DNA from: RGIG4708 sp045633845
Lineage (GTDB): Bacteria; Bacillota; Clostridia; UMGS1810
Length of the DNA stretch: 64,000 nt
Direction of reading: 5' to 3'
Assembly (NCBI GenBank): GCA_045633845.1
Contig: JAZQZC010000028.1
Span: 1 to 64,000 of the forward strand
Made by a program: the position numbers and the translations under genes. This document shows, one piece after another, positions 32,559 through 41,697 of this stretch (position 1 is the first letter of the stretch; the number at the start of each line of letters is the position of its first letter). The notes beneath the pieces were generated by a model. That model saw only the letters and a list, made by a program, of their open reading frames with translations, ran no database searches and was not told the DNA's origin.

Positions 32559-32578
32559 GTTAATTCGACGTTTTTTTG

Positions 32579-32607
32579 TTGAATTAATACACAAACTATG
32601 TTATAAT
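32579..32607 (+). promoter_or_regulatory. Sigma-A promoter
   Basis: TTGAAT at 32579-32584, 17 nt spacer, TATAAT at 32602-32607, upstream of the 78-residue gene. Confidence 0.7.
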
Positions 32608-32636
32608 ATATTTAAAACAAGGAGGTGTAACTATTT

Positions 32637-32873
32637 ATGAAAAAAATTATTTGCAAAATTGAGTATGATACAGAAAAATCAGAGCTTATTGCCAGAAATA
32701 CTTTTGGTGCATTCGGCGATGCAGACGGATATGAAGAAAGCCTTTATGTAACTGCAGACGGCAAGTATTTTCTTTATACCAACGGCGGCGAAGCTTCAAA
32801 ATACCCCAAAGAGGCTATAACAAGAATGTCACCTGCCAAAGCTGACGAATGGCGCAAAAATAACAACGTGTAA
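32637..32873 (+). CDS. Small conserved hypothetical protein
   Basis: 78 residues, soluble. It contains TFGAFGDADGYEESLYVTADGKYFLYTNGG, a beta-rich pattern (strands with DADG and TADGKYF turns), and ends KADEWRKNN. AAGGAGG precedes the ATG, with its own promoter and terminator. I have an impression of similar small proteins in gut Clostridia but know no function. Confidence 0.7.
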   Translation: MKKIICKIEYDTEKSELIARNTFGAFGDADGYEESLYVTADGKYFLYTNGGEASKYPKEAITRMSPAKADEWRKNNNV

Positions 32874-32886
32874 TTTGATTAAATAC

Positions 32887-32916
32887 AAAAAACACACCCG
32901 ACGGGGTGTGTTTTTT
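32887..32916 (+). terminator. Intrinsic terminator
   Basis: AAAAAACACACCC pairs with GGGTGTGTTTTTT around GACG. Confidence 0.88.
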
Positions 32917-32926
32917 GTTTTGTGCA

Positions 32927-32955
32927 TTGTTATTTCTACCTGGGTGTGTTATAAT
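32927..32955 (+). promoter_or_regulatory. Sigma-A promoter of the formyl-THF cyclo-ligase gene
   Basis: TTGTTA at 32927-32932, 17 nt spacer, TATAAT at 32950-32955. Confidence 0.6.
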
Positions 32956-32977
32956 AAACAAAAGGAGTGACATTACA

Positions 32978-33616
32978 ATGGGGCAGATATCCAACCAAAT
33001 TGCAATAGAGCTGATATGTAAAATCAAACATAATATTATGCAAAGCATAATAAGCAGACGCAAAAACAATTTGCGAAATACATATAAGCAAAAACGAAAA
33101 GAAATGTCTGTGCAGGATGCTAAAATAAAAAGCCTTTCCGCGGCAAATACATTTTTAAACAGTGATATATACAAAAATGCAAAGCAGATAATGCTTTATA
33201 TGCCCCTCGGCAACGAAACTGACACATCGCTCATATTGAGTGGGGCTTTTGCTGACGGCAAAAGTGTAATTTTGCCTGTGACCGAAGAAAAAAGCGGCAT
33301 AATTACGCCTGTTTATGCAACAAGCACAACAGAGTTTGCAAAAGGCGCATTTTTGGTAAGTGAGCCACAAAACGCTGATACTGCAGATGTATCACAAATA
33401 GATGTGATTGTGGTACCTGGTATTGCTTTTGATGCAGGCGGGGGCAGGCTTGGCTTTGGCAAGGGCTGCTACGATATGCTTTTGCAAAATACATCTGCGG
33501 TTAAGGTAGGGTACTGCTACGACTCGCAGGTTTGCAGCAAAATTCCTGCTGCGCTCCACGATATAAAAATGGACTATATAGTAACAGAAAAAAGATTTAT
33601 TAAATGTACATTTTAA
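32978..33616 (+). CDS. 5-formyltetrahydrofolate cyclo-ligase
   Basis: 212 residues from ATG 32978 (AAAGGAG 10 nt upstream). An alternative ATG at 33041 would also leave the domain intact. Family marks: the basic N-terminus RKNNLRNTYKQKRKEMS, then MLYMPLGNETDT, VIVVPGIAFDAGGGRLGFGKGCYD (the phosphate-binding loop) and VGYCYDSQV. The enzyme converts 5-formyl-THF to methenyl-THF with ATP (YgfA/MTHFS). It stands alone here. Confidence 0.9.
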   Translation: MGQISNQIAIELICKIKHNIMQSIISRRKNNLRNTYKQKRKEMSVQDAKIKSLSAANTFLNSDIYKNAKQIMLYMPLGNETDTSLILSGAFADGKSVILPVTEEKSGIITPVYATSTTEFAKGAFLVSEPQNADTADVSQIDVIVVPGIAFDAGGGRLGFGKGCYDMLLQNTSAVKVGYCYDSQVCSKIPAALHDIKMDYIVTEKRFIKCTF

Positions 33617-33621
33617 ACATC

Positions 33622-33675
33622 GTAGGGGCGATTCACGAATCGCCCGAAAATGGTGCATTCGTGAATTCACCCTAC
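33622..33675. repeat. Small palindromic repeat element
   Basis: 54 bp with terminal GTAGGG/CCCTAC and a perfect inner palindrome GGGCGATTCACGAATCGCCC (33626-33645). ATTCACGAAT recurs inverted at 33657-33666. It lies between convergent genes and looks like a REP- or MITE-type intergenic repeat that could also help terminate transcription. Confidence 0.6.
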
Positions 33676-33702
33676 AACAGGATGACTGTAATATCTTTAT
33701 AT

Positions 33703-36321
33703 TTATTTGTGATGTCTTGCTTTTATAAGTCCTATTGCTTTTGCAAATTCCATTACAGGTAAAGGAATAAGCACAAGAATAAATGCTGTTATATACAACG
33801 GTGCAGAAAGTTTAATAAGCTTAAATGCACCTGCAATCGGTGTAAACACAACTGCAAGCACAAGTATGAGCGATGTTAGTGCCGCAACGTTGAGCCTCTT
33901 GTTTGTGAATATACCTATGGTAAACAGTGAATGCTCAGAGCGCATATTGTAACTCTGTACAAGCTGCGAAAGGGCAAGCACTATAAACGCCATTGTCCTT
34001 CCTCCGTTGTCATCACCTGTGTATTTAACACCAAGGTAAAATGCAATAAGCGAAAGCGCACCAAACATAACGCCCTGTAGCACAGTTCGTACACCATAGC
34101 CGTGTGCAAAAAGGCCTTCATTTTTTGGCTTTGGATTTACATCCATTATATCCTTTTCAACAGCCTCCATACCAAGGGCAATTGCAGGCATACTGTCTGT
34201 TACAAGGTTAATCCATAATAGCTGCATAGATGCAAGCGGTGATTTGTGCCACAGCATCATTGCGGTAAATACTGTTATAACCTCACCAATGTTTGTACCA
34301 AGCAAAAATCCTACAACCTTTTTTATGTTTGCGTAAATGCCGCGACCTTCTCTTACGGCATCAACAATAGTAGCAAAGTTGTCGTCTGTAAGTGTCATAT
34401 CTGCAGCACCTTTGGCAACATCTGTACCCGTTATACCCATTGCGCAGCCTATGTCGGCAGCCTTGAGTGCAGGGGCATCGTTTACGCCGTCACCTGTCAT
34501 GGCAACTACCTGGTCTTTGCGCTGCCAGGCTTTTACTATACGTATTTTGTTTTCGGGCGAAACACGTGCATATACCGAAATACTCTCTATACATTCATCA
34601 AGCTCGCGGTCGGTCATTGCATCAACCTCGGCACCTGTTATGGCACGGTCACCATCTCTCATAATGCCAAGGTCTTTTGCAATTGCCGATGCAGTTACAA
34701 TGTGGTCGCCTGTTATCATTACAGGCTTGATGCCTGCTTTGCGGCAAAGTGCAACCGCATCTCTTGCCTCAGGGCGCGGCGGGTCAATCATACCCACAAG
34801 ACCCATAAAGGTAAGGTCACATTCAAGATTTTCACTTGATGGATTTTCGGAGAGTGCATCAATTTCTTTATAGCCAACTGCAAGCACTCTGAGTGCGTCT
34901 GAGCTCATAGCGTTGTTGATTTGTTTTGCTTTTTCAATGTTGCCCGACACACATCTTTGTGCCATCACGTCAAATGCACCTTTTACAATAACAACTGTTT
35001 TTCCGTCAATGATATTTACTGTAGACATAAGCTTTCGGTCAGAGTCAAAGGGCAGCTCAAAAATTCTTGTGTATTTTTGGAGCAGCTCTTCTTTTACCAT
35101 GCCTTGTTTATAAGCGGCGTACACAATAGCTGTTTCGGTGGGGTCACCAATGTGCTTTGCTTTGCCATCCTCCATAACTACTGTTCCGTCACAGCAAAGG
35201 CACGCGTACATAAGAAGTTTTTTTACATTGTCGCCGTTTGCACCGATATCCTCGGTATTTCCGTCGGTATCTGTATATGCTTTTACAAGAGTCATTCTGT
35301 TTTGTGTAAGCGTACCTGTTTTGTCGGAGCATATGACTGATGCACCGCCAAGAGTTTCTACTGCAGGGAGTCGGCGTATGATGGCATTCTTTTTAACCAT
35401 TCGCTGAACACCTATAGAGAGCACAATTGTTACAATTGCAGGTAAGCCCTCGGGTATTGCCGAAACTGCAAGGGATACTGAGGTCATAAATATTTCAAGT
35501 GCGGGAATACTGTTTGCAAGTCCTACAACAAATATAATTCCGCATGCGGCAAGTGCCATAAAGCCAAGGTATTTGCCGAGCTGCGCAAGCTTTTTCTGCA
35601 GTGGAGTCAGTGTTTCTGCCTCGTTGTCAAGGAGGTTGGCAATTTTGCCCATTTCGGTATCCATACCTGTTGCGGTAACTATTGCCACCGCACTGCCGTA
35701 TGTTATACTTGAGCCCGAAAATACCATATTAACTCTGTCGCCGAGAGCTGCATTTTCATCTATGGCTGCATCAGCATCCTTTTCTACCGGTACCGATTCA
35801 CCTGTAAGAGCAGATTCTTCACACTTGAGTGCAGAGCTGCTTATAATCCGCGCATCTGCTGGTACAAAGTCGCCCGCCTCAAGCTTTATAACATCGCCTG
35901 GAACAAGGTCTGATGCATCAATTATATCGTTAATGCCGTTACGCACAACCTTTGCGTGGGGCGCAGACATTCCCTTTAATGCTTCAAGGGCTTTTTCTGC
36001 TTTGCTTTCCTGCATAACTCCCATAATTGCGTTTACTACAACAATGAGTATAATAAGGAATGGTTCAAAAAACTCTTTGGGGTTCTGTTCAATACACGCA
36101 ATTGCAAAGGATATTGCTGCCGCTACAAGCAGTATAAGTATCATTGCATCCTTAAACTGATCGGCAAAACGTGCAAGAGTGGTTTTCTTCTTCTTTTCGC
36201 GTAATTTGTTTTCACCGTATTTTTCTCTTTGGGAATTTACGGCATCGGTACTTAAGCCTTTTTGAGCGTCGGTACCAAAATTATCGCAAATCTGCGAAAT
36301 GCTTTTGTCGTGGTATGTCAT
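33703..36321 (-). CDS. P-type cation ATPase, calcium-transporting (P2A) type
   Basis: 872 residues, full length. In order: cation ATPase N-terminal domain, actuator motif TGES, PEGLP in M4, phosphorylation motif DKTGTLTQN, KGAFD, and hinge TGDGVNDAPALK. M6 contains LLWINLVTDSMPA. PEGLP plus NLVTD in M4/M6 match Ca2+ pumps (SERCA/PMR1 type) rather than heavy-metal or K+ pumps. About ten TM helices. Likely exports Ca2+ at the plasma membrane. A Na+ or Mn2+ substrate cannot be excluded. Confidence 0.9.
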   Translation of the reverse strand: MTYHDKSISQICDNFGTDAQKGLSTDAVNSQREKYGENKLREKKKKTTLARFADQFKDAMILILLVAAAISFAIACIEQNPKEFFEPFLIILIVVVNAIMGVMQESKAEKALEALKGMSAPHAKVVRNGINDIIDASDLVPGDVIKLEAGDFVPADARIISSSALKCEESALTGESVPVEKDADAAIDENAALGDRVNMVFSGSSITYGSAVAIVTATGMDTEMGKIANLLDNEAETLTPLQKKLAQLGKYLGFMALAACGIIFVVGLANSIPALEIFMTSVSLAVSAIPEGLPAIVTIVLSIGVQRMVKKNAIIRRLPAVETLGGASVICSDKTGTLTQNRMTLVKAYTDTDGNTEDIGANGDNVKKLLMYACLCCDGTVVMEDGKAKHIGDPTETAIVYAAYKQGMVKEELLQKYTRIFELPFDSDRKLMSTVNIIDGKTVVIVKGAFDVMAQRCVSGNIEKAKQINNAMSSDALRVLAVGYKEIDALSENPSSENLECDLTFMGLVGMIDPPRPEARDAVALCRKAGIKPVMITGDHIVTASAIAKDLGIMRDGDRAITGAEVDAMTDRELDECIESISVYARVSPENKIRIVKAWQRKDQVVAMTGDGVNDAPALKAADIGCAMGITGTDVAKGAADMTLTDDNFATIVDAVREGRGIYANIKKVVGFLLGTNIGEVITVFTAMMLWHKSPLASMQLLWINLVTDSMPAIALGMEAVEKDIMDVNPKPKNEGLFAHGYGVRTVLQGVMFGALSLIAFYLGVKYTGDDNGGRTMAFIVLALSQLVQSYNMRSEHSLFTIGIFTNKRLNVAALTSLILVLAVVFTPIAGAFKLIKLSAPLYITAFILVLIPLPVMEFAKAIGLIKARHHK

Positions 36322-36407
36322 TTTCGAGCCTCCAAATATTATAATTTATTTATTCTATCAAATATGGTAACAAAAGTCAATAATTAAATAATGAATAAAC
36401 TGTAAAC

Positions 36408-37106
36408 TTAGTCCTCGTTTAATTTTTTAAATAGCTTCTGAATTGCCTTTTTTTCTATTCTTGACACATAGGAGCGTGAAATATTCATCATTTTTGCAAT
36501 ATCGTGCTGAGTATACACATTTTCACCTGCAAGTCCGTAGCGCAGCTCAATTATTTTTTTCTCCCTTGGTGTAAGTATTTTTTTCATACTTTTAAAAAGG
36601 GCGGATAGCTGCAGCTTAACGTCAACCTCGTCAAATACATCCTCTCCGTCGGCGCTGAGCTTGTCAATAAGAGTTATTTCGCGTCCATCCTTGTCTTTGC
36701 CCACAGGGTCTTGAAGCAGCACCTCGTTTTGCCTTTTTTTGTTTGCTCGCAGTGACATGAGTATCTCGTTGTCGATGCACTTTGCGGCATATGTAGCAAG
36801 CCTAACACCTTTGTCAGGCTTAAAGGATGATATGGCTTTTATAAGCCCGATGGTACCTATGGAAATCAAGTCATCATTATCACATTCCGACTGCGAATAC
36901 TTTTTTACAATGTGTGCAACAAGCCTTAAGTTTCGTTCTATCAAAATATTTCGTGCCTCAATATCGCCTGCCATATATTTTTCGAGATACATTTGTTCTT
37001 CGGTAGCACTTAGCGGATGCTGAAAAGAATTGACACCCGACACATACGATATCATAAAAAACATATTTGGCAGGGCATATAAAAACGGAATAAGAAAAGA
37101 AAACAC
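36408..37106 (-). CDS. sigK: RNA polymerase sporulation sigma factor SigK (pro-sigma-K)
   Basis: 232 residues from GTG 37106 (GGAGG 7 nt upstream). The first about 20 residues are hydrophobic (MFSFLIPFLYALPNMFFMIS), matching the pro-sequence that holds sigma-K at the membrane until SpoIVFB cleavage. Then follow PLSATEEQ, region 2 (NLRLVAHIVKKY, LISIGTIGLIKA, ATYAAKCIDNEIL), LQDPVGKDKDG and the HTH DIAKMMNISRSYVSRIEKKA. The coding frame is unbroken, with no skin-type insertion. It directs late mother-cell transcription during sporulation. Divergent from proB. Confidence 0.92.
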   Translation of the reverse strand: MFSFLIPFLYALPNMFFMISYVSGVNSFQHPLSATEEQMYLEKYMAGDIEARNILIERNLRLVAHIVKKYSQSECDNDDLISIGTIGLIKAISSFKPDKGVRLATYAAKCIDNEILMSLRANKKRQNEVLLQDPVGKDKDGREITLIDKLSADGEDVFDEVDVKLQLSALFKSMKKILTPREKKIIELRYGLAGENVYTQHDIAKMMNISRSYVSRIEKKAIQKLFKKLNED

Positions 37107-37190
37107 AAAAACACCTCCAATGTAGATTATATGATGAGGACAAATTGTGTGTGACCATAGACAAACTTAATTTTTTGCACATTATATTAA

Positions 37191-37219
37191 TTGACACATT
37201 CTGTCATTCGTGGTAGAAT
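37191..37219 (+). promoter_or_regulatory. Sigma-A promoter of proBAC
   Basis: TTGACA at 37191-37196, 17 nt spacer, TAGAAT at 37214-37219. The leader contains a 7-bp inverted repeat (GCCATTG 37228-37234, CAATGGC 37252-37258) of unknown meaning. Confidence 0.7.
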
Positions 37220-37285
37220 AATGCTTAGCCATTGAAGTACTATCCGAACTCCAATGGCAATACAAAATAGTAGGAGAAAACGATT

Positions 37286-38053
37286 ATGCGTCTTGTAATA
37301 AAAGTAGGCACATCAACCCTTGCACATTCCACAGGCAGAATAAACATTCGCCATGTAGAGAGCCTTTGCAAGGTGATAAGCGATTTAAAAAATTCGGGAA
37401 TAGAGGTAATACTTGTGTCCTCGGGTGCAATAGGTATGGGTGTTGGCAAGCTTAACTTAAGCCGCCGCCCTGACGATATGGCAACAAAGCAGGCAGCCGC
37501 GGCAGTAGGGCAGTGCGAGCTTATGTATACATACGATAAGCTTTTTTCGGAGTACAACCACACTGTTGCACAGATACTTTTAACAGGCTACGATGTGCGA
37601 AGTGAGGAGAGCTACAACAATTTTAAAAACACAATGTACCGCCTGCTCGAGCTTGGGGTGCTCCCTGTTATTAACGAAAATGACACTGTTTCCACTGAGG
37701 AAATCGGTATAGGTGATAATGACACACTTGCTGCAATAGTTGCCAAAAGTGTAAAGGCGGATTTGCTTGTGCTGCTATCCGATATAGACGGACTTTATAG
37801 TGCAGACCCGCACAAAAATAAAGACGCAAAACTTATAGAAACAGTAACCGATATAAACGACGATATTATCGCTCTTGGCGGCGGCTCGGGCAGCAGCCTT
37901 GGCACAGGCGGCATGGTATCAAAAATTAACGCGGCAAAAATCTGCACAGAGAGCGGCTGCGATATGATTATTGCAAACGGCGAAAACCCCGAAATTTTAT
38001 ATGATATTGCCGAAGGTAAAAACATAGGCACAAGATTTATTGCAAAGGAGTAA
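37286..38053 (+). CDS. proB: Glutamate 5-kinase
   Basis: 255 residues: the amino acid kinase domain only, without the C-terminal PUA domain of the longer E. coli enzyme. Motifs are VIKVGTSTL at the N-terminus, VSSGAIGMG, NENDTVS, FGDN-like GDNDTLAAIVA, LLSDIDGLY and GTGGMVSKINAA. First step of proline synthesis from glutamate. Feedback inhibition by proline resides in the kinase domain. First gene of a compact proBAC operon. Confidence 0.95.
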   Translation: MRLVIKVGTSTLAHSTGRINIRHVESLCKVISDLKNSGIEVILVSSGAIGMGVGKLNLSRRPDDMATKQAAAAVGQCELMYTYDKLFSEYNHTVAQILLTGYDVRSEESYNNFKNTMYRLLELGVLPVINENDTVSTEEIGIGDNDTLAAIVAKSVKADLLVLLSDIDGLYSADPHKNKDAKLIETVTDINDDIIALGGGSGSSLGTGGMVSKINAAKICTESGCDMIIANGENPEILYDIAEGKNIGTRFIAKE

Positions 38054-38062
38054 AACATCTTT

Positions 38063-39322
38063 ATGGAAGCTACACGTTCAATACTTGTAAATACAAAAAA
38101 AGCGAGCACTTGTCTTGCAATGCTTGACAGTGAAACAAAAACACAGGCTCTGATGTTTATGGCAGATGCTCTTTTGCAAAATGCAGATGAAATTATTGAT
38201 GCAAACAGAGCAGATGTGGAAAAATCCCGCGGCGTTATATCAGATGTAATGATAGACCGCCTTATGCTTAACAAAAGCCGAATTGAAGCAATGGCAGAGG
38301 GTATGCGTCAGGTGGCAAAGCTCGATGACCCTTGCGGCAGGGTGATAAAGGAGTACACACGAGCTGACGGACTTAATGTTAAAAAAGTTTCTGTTCCCTT
38401 TGGCGTTGTGGGTATCATATACGAAAGCCGCCCAAATGTAACAAGTGATGCAGCGGCACTTTCCATAAAAAGCGGTAATGCCTGCGTACTCCGCTGCGGC
38501 AAAGAAGCGGCACATAGTGCAAATGCAATAGTAGATGCTCTTAAATCGGGCTTGAAAAAAACAGGAATAAATCCCGATTGCATAAGCCTTGTAAAAGACA
38601 CAAGTCGCGACAGTGCAAACGAGATGATGACCGCAAACGGTCTTATAGATATGCTTATACCCCGCGGCGGTGCAGGATTAATTAATGCCTGCGTAAAAAA
38701 CGCCACCGTTCCGTGTATTCAGACAGGTACAGGTATTTGTCACTTGTATATAGACAAAGATGCAGACATACAAAAGGCTGTTAAAATAGTAGAAAATGCA
38801 AAAACAAGCAGACCATCTGTGTGCAATGCGGCAGAGGTTTGCCTTGTGCATAAAGATATTGCAAATAAATTTTTGCCAAAGCTCAAAGAGGTTTTGGTGG
38901 ACTCAAGACGGTATAACAATCTCCCTGTCGTTGAAATACGCGGTACACAACAGGTATGCGACATTATAGATTGCATCCTCGCAGGAGATAACGACTTTGA
39001 CACAGAGTTCCTCGATTATATTATGGCAGTAAAAATTGTTGAGAATGTAAATGAGGCAATAGACCACATACTGTCCCACAGCACAGGTCACAGTGAGGCA
39101 ATAGTTACAGAGAATGTAAACACTGCAAACGTATTTTGCGCCATGACAGATAGTAGCGCAGTATATGTAAATGCATCAACACGCTTTACCGACGGCGGCG
39201 AGTTTGGGCTGGGCTGCGAAATGGGTATTTCCACTCAAAAGCTTCACGCAAGGGGCCCTATGGGATTGGAAGAACTAAATACCTATAAGTATATTATTAC
39301 AGGTGACGGACATATCAGGTAA
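38063..39322 (+). CDS. proA: Gamma-glutamyl phosphate reductase
   Basis: 419 residues, full length aldehyde-dehydrogenase fold. KKVSVPFGVVGIIYESRPNV, LRCGKEA, IPRGGAGLI and the catalytic Cys in SRPSVCNAAE are present, and the C-terminus contains EFGLGCEMGISTQKLHARGPMG. Reduces gamma-glutamyl phosphate with NADPH. Starts 9 nt after proB. Confidence 0.96.
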   Translation: MEATRSILVNTKKASTCLAMLDSETKTQALMFMADALLQNADEIIDANRADVEKSRGVISDVMIDRLMLNKSRIEAMAEGMRQVAKLDDPCGRVIKEYTRADGLNVKKVSVPFGVVGIIYESRPNVTSDAAALSIKSGNACVLRCGKEAAHSANAIVDALKSGLKKTGINPDCISLVKDTSRDSANEMMTANGLIDMLIPRGGAGLINACVKNATVPCIQTGTGICHLYIDKDADIQKAVKIVENAKTSRPSVCNAAEVCLVHKDIANKFLPKLKEVLVDSRRYNNLPVVEIRGTQQVCDIIDCILAGDNDFDTEFLDYIMAVKIVENVNEAIDHILSHSTGHSEAIVTENVNTANVFCAMTDSSAVYVNASTRFTDGGEFGLGCEMGISTQKLHARGPMGLEELNTYKYIITGDGHIR

Positions 39323-39339
39323 CAGATGGAGGTTGAATT

Positions 39340-40143
39340 ATGAAATATACCTTTGGTTTTATAGGAACAGGTAATATGGGCAGTGCCATTGCAAAAGCCG
39401 TTGCAAAGTGTAAAAGCGGCAAAAATATTGCCCTTGCCAACAGAAGCACACAAAAAGCGCAGCTCCTTGCAGACGAAATTGATGCCGTTGTGCTTGATAA
39501 CAAAACCGTTGCACAGCAATGCAACTATATATTTTTGGGCGTAAAGCCGCAGATGATGGAGCAGGTGCTCCTTGAAATTAAAGATATATTGCAAAGCAGA
39601 AAAAGCGAAATTGTACTCATTTCCATGGCGGCAGGTTTAACTACCGATAAAATATGCGAAATGGCAGGGGGAGCTGTTGCCGTAGTGCGAATTATGCCCA
39701 ATACTCCCGTTGCCATAGGTAAAGGTGTAATAGTATATTGTTCAAACTATCTTGCAAAGGAAAAAGAAGCATTTGTTGCAGATGCGCTCTCTATGGGCGG
39801 TCTTGTTGATAAAATCGACGAAAATCTCATAGATATAGCAACTGTTGTAATGGGTTGTGCCCCTGCATTTGCGGCACTTTTTGCAGAGAATCTTGCAAAA
39901 GGCGGCGAGCACAACGGACTTAAAAAAGAAAAAGCAATACTTTATGCCGCAAAAATGATGGAAGGCACAGCGGCACTTATGCTGGAAACAGGAAAGCCAC
40001 CCGAAGCGTTAAGGAAGGAAGTATGTTCACCTGGTGGCTCAACAATAAAAGGTGTTGAATCACTTATGGATAATGATTTTGAAAATATTGTAAAACAAGC
40101 GGTAAATGCATCATACAACAGAACACAGGAGCTTGGCAAATAA
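39340..40143 (+). CDS. proC: Pyrroline-5-carboxylate reductase
   Basis: 267 residues. N-terminal NAD(P) motif FIGTGNMGSA, then FLGVKPQMM, RIMPNTPVAIGKG, and the C-terminal substrate region CSPGGSTIKGVESL. Final step to proline. The complete proBAC set suggests proline prototrophy. Confidence 0.96.
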   Translation: MKYTFGFIGTGNMGSAIAKAVAKCKSGKNIALANRSTQKAQLLADEIDAVVLDNKTVAQQCNYIFLGVKPQMMEQVLLEIKDILQSRKSEIVLISMAAGLTTDKICEMAGGAVAVVRIMPNTPVAIGKGVIVYCSNYLAKEKEAFVADALSMGGLVDKIDENLIDIATVVMGCAPAFAALFAENLAKGGEHNGLKKEKAILYAAKMMEGTAALMLETGKPPEALRKEVCSPGGSTIKGVESLMDNDFENIVKQAVNASYNRTQELGK

Positions 40144-40177
40144 TATAGCATTATATATAAATATTATAATGAATAAG

Positions 40178-40218
40178 AAAAATGCGTTTCTCATTTTTGT
40201 GTAAGAAACGCATTTTTT
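40178..40218 (+). terminator. Intrinsic terminator of proBAC
   Basis: AAAAATGCGTTTCT pairs with AGAAACGCATTTTT around a 12-nt loop, then TTAT. Confidence 0.88.
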
Positions 40219-40282
40219 ATATGATTGAATTGTATTCGCGTATCTGTTACTTGCGCGCGAAATGGAAGCGGCAACTTGCCGC

Positions 40283-40411
40283 TTATTTTGAAAATATTTT
40301 GTTAATTAACATAGTTGCAAGAATAATTATGCCTATTACTATAAATATACCAATCATTCCGCCAACCATATATTTTAAGTTTGCTACAAAATTTAAAGGA
40401 TTAATATTCAT
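40283..40411 (-). CDS. OadG-like small subunit of a sodium pump decarboxylase
   Basis: 42 residues, starting ATG at 40411 with AAAGGAA about 8 nt upstream. Sequence features: MNINPLNFVANLKYMVGG, then one TM helix (IGIFIVIGIIILATMLI) and a short KIFSK tail. It lies directly downstream of oadB in the same direction. This size and layout fit the OadG-related small transporter subunits that stabilise the beta subunit, although full OadG proteins are about twice as long. Confidence 0.7.
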   Translation of the reverse strand: MNINPLNFVANLKYMVGGMIGIFIVIGIIILATMLINKIFSK

Positions 40412-40470
40412 TATTGTTGTTCCTTTCTGTTATTAATATACTGCGCGAATTGCCTGTTGGCGCTGCCGAC

Positions 40471-41580
40471 TTACATAAAGAAGTTAAGAATAAGTCCGCC
40501 TGCAATAACCGATGCAATCTGACCCGATACGTTAACACCTATTGAATGCATAAGAAGGAAGTTTTGCGGGTCCTCTTTAAGTCCCATTTTGTGAACAACT
40601 CTGCCCGACATAGGGAACGCCGAAATACCTGCGGCACCAATCATAGGATTGATTTTTTTCTTTGCAAAAAGGTTTATCAGCTTTGCAAAAAGCACACCGC
40701 CTGCAGTATCAAATATAAATGCAAAAAGACCAAGACCCATAATTACAAGTGTGTCAATTCTGAGGAACAAATCTGCCTGCATTTTTGTTGCAATTGTAAT
40801 ACCTAAGAATATTGTAATAAGGTTTGCAAGCACTTTTTGCGCTGTTTCGGAAAGTGAGTTGAGCACGCCGCATTCTCTTATAAGGTTACCAAACATAAGG
40901 AAGCCTACCAGTGATACGGACTCAGGCGCTACAAGGCCTGCAATAACAGTGATTATAATAGGGAACACAATTTTTGTTGTTTTGGATACGCTTGTTTCCT
41001 TGTATTCCATACGTATCATACGCTCTTTTTTTGTTGTAAGAGCCTTTATAACAGGCGGCTGAATAATAGGCACAAGAGCCATATACGAGTATGCTGCAAC
41101 CATAATTGCGCCGAGATACTGACAACCCAGCTTGTTTGCAACAACAATGGATGTAGGACCGTCTGCCGCACCGATAACTGCAATTGACGCTGCGTCAAGT
41201 GTATCAAAAAACATAGATGCCAGGCACAGTGTGAGGAATATACCAAACTGTGCAGCCGCACCAAATATCATAAGCTTGGGGTTGGAGAGCAATGGGCCAA
41301 AGTCTATCATTGCACCGATACCGATAAACAAAATAAGGGGGAACAGCTCATTTGCAATACCTGCATTATATAGGGTTGTGAGTGTTTCTATCGCACCCGA
41401 AAAAGGCAGGTTGACAAGAATTGCTCCAAAGCCCATAGGTAAAAGGAGTGTAGGTTCCATATCCTTTGCAATTGCAAGGTAAATAAGTACTGCACCAATT
41501 GCCCACATTACAAGCATTTGCCACGAAATGTTCATAACGCCCGTGTACAGAAAATCCATGTTTTCCAAAATAAAGTTCAC
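40471..41580 (-). CDS. oadB: Na+-translocating decarboxylase beta subunit
   Basis: 369 residues from GTG 41580 (GGAGGAG upstream). About ten TM helices. Family segments include LLLPMGFGAILVNLPFSG, FIGIGAMIDFGPLLSNP, GAADGPTSIVVANKL (with the ion-path Asp) and FPMSGRVVHKMG. The beta subunit couples decarboxylation of a carboxybiotin carrier to Na+ export. Alpha and biotin subunits are not in the window, so oxaloacetate, methylmalonyl-CoA or glutaconyl-CoA specificity is open. With the succinate operon nearby, methylmalonyl-CoA (propionate formation) or oxaloacetate is plausible. Confidence 0.9.
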   Translation of the reverse strand: MNFILENMDFLYTGVMNISWQMLVMWAIGAVLIYLAIAKDMEPTLLLPMGFGAILVNLPFSGAIETLTTLYNAGIANELFPLILFIGIGAMIDFGPLLSNPKLMIFGAAAQFGIFLTLCLASMFFDTLDAASIAVIGAADGPTSIVVANKLGCQYLGAIMVAAYSYMALVPIIQPPVIKALTTKKERMIRMEYKETSVSKTTKIVFPIIITVIAGLVAPESVSLVGFLMFGNLIRECGVLNSLSETAQKVLANLITIFLGITIATKMQADLFLRIDTLVIMGLGLFAFIFDTAGGVLFAKLINLFAKKKINPMIGAAGISAFPMSGRVVHKMGLKEDPQNFLLMHSIGVNVSGQIASVIAGGLILNFFM

Positions 41581-41697
41581 TTTTCTCTCCTCCAAAACAA
41601 ATATTAAAAAACTATATGACAAATAAATGCCATATAGTTCATAATAACATAAATATTGTTTAATGTAAACAGTTGATATACAATATTTTACATTAAT

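Noticed and set aside
36408..37106. Interrupted sigK (skin element)
   Set aside because: The frame is continuous from the pro-sequence through the HTH.
37228..37258. T-box or riboswitch in the proBAC leader
   Set aside because: Only a 7-bp inverted repeat in a short leader, with no terminator or specifier structure.
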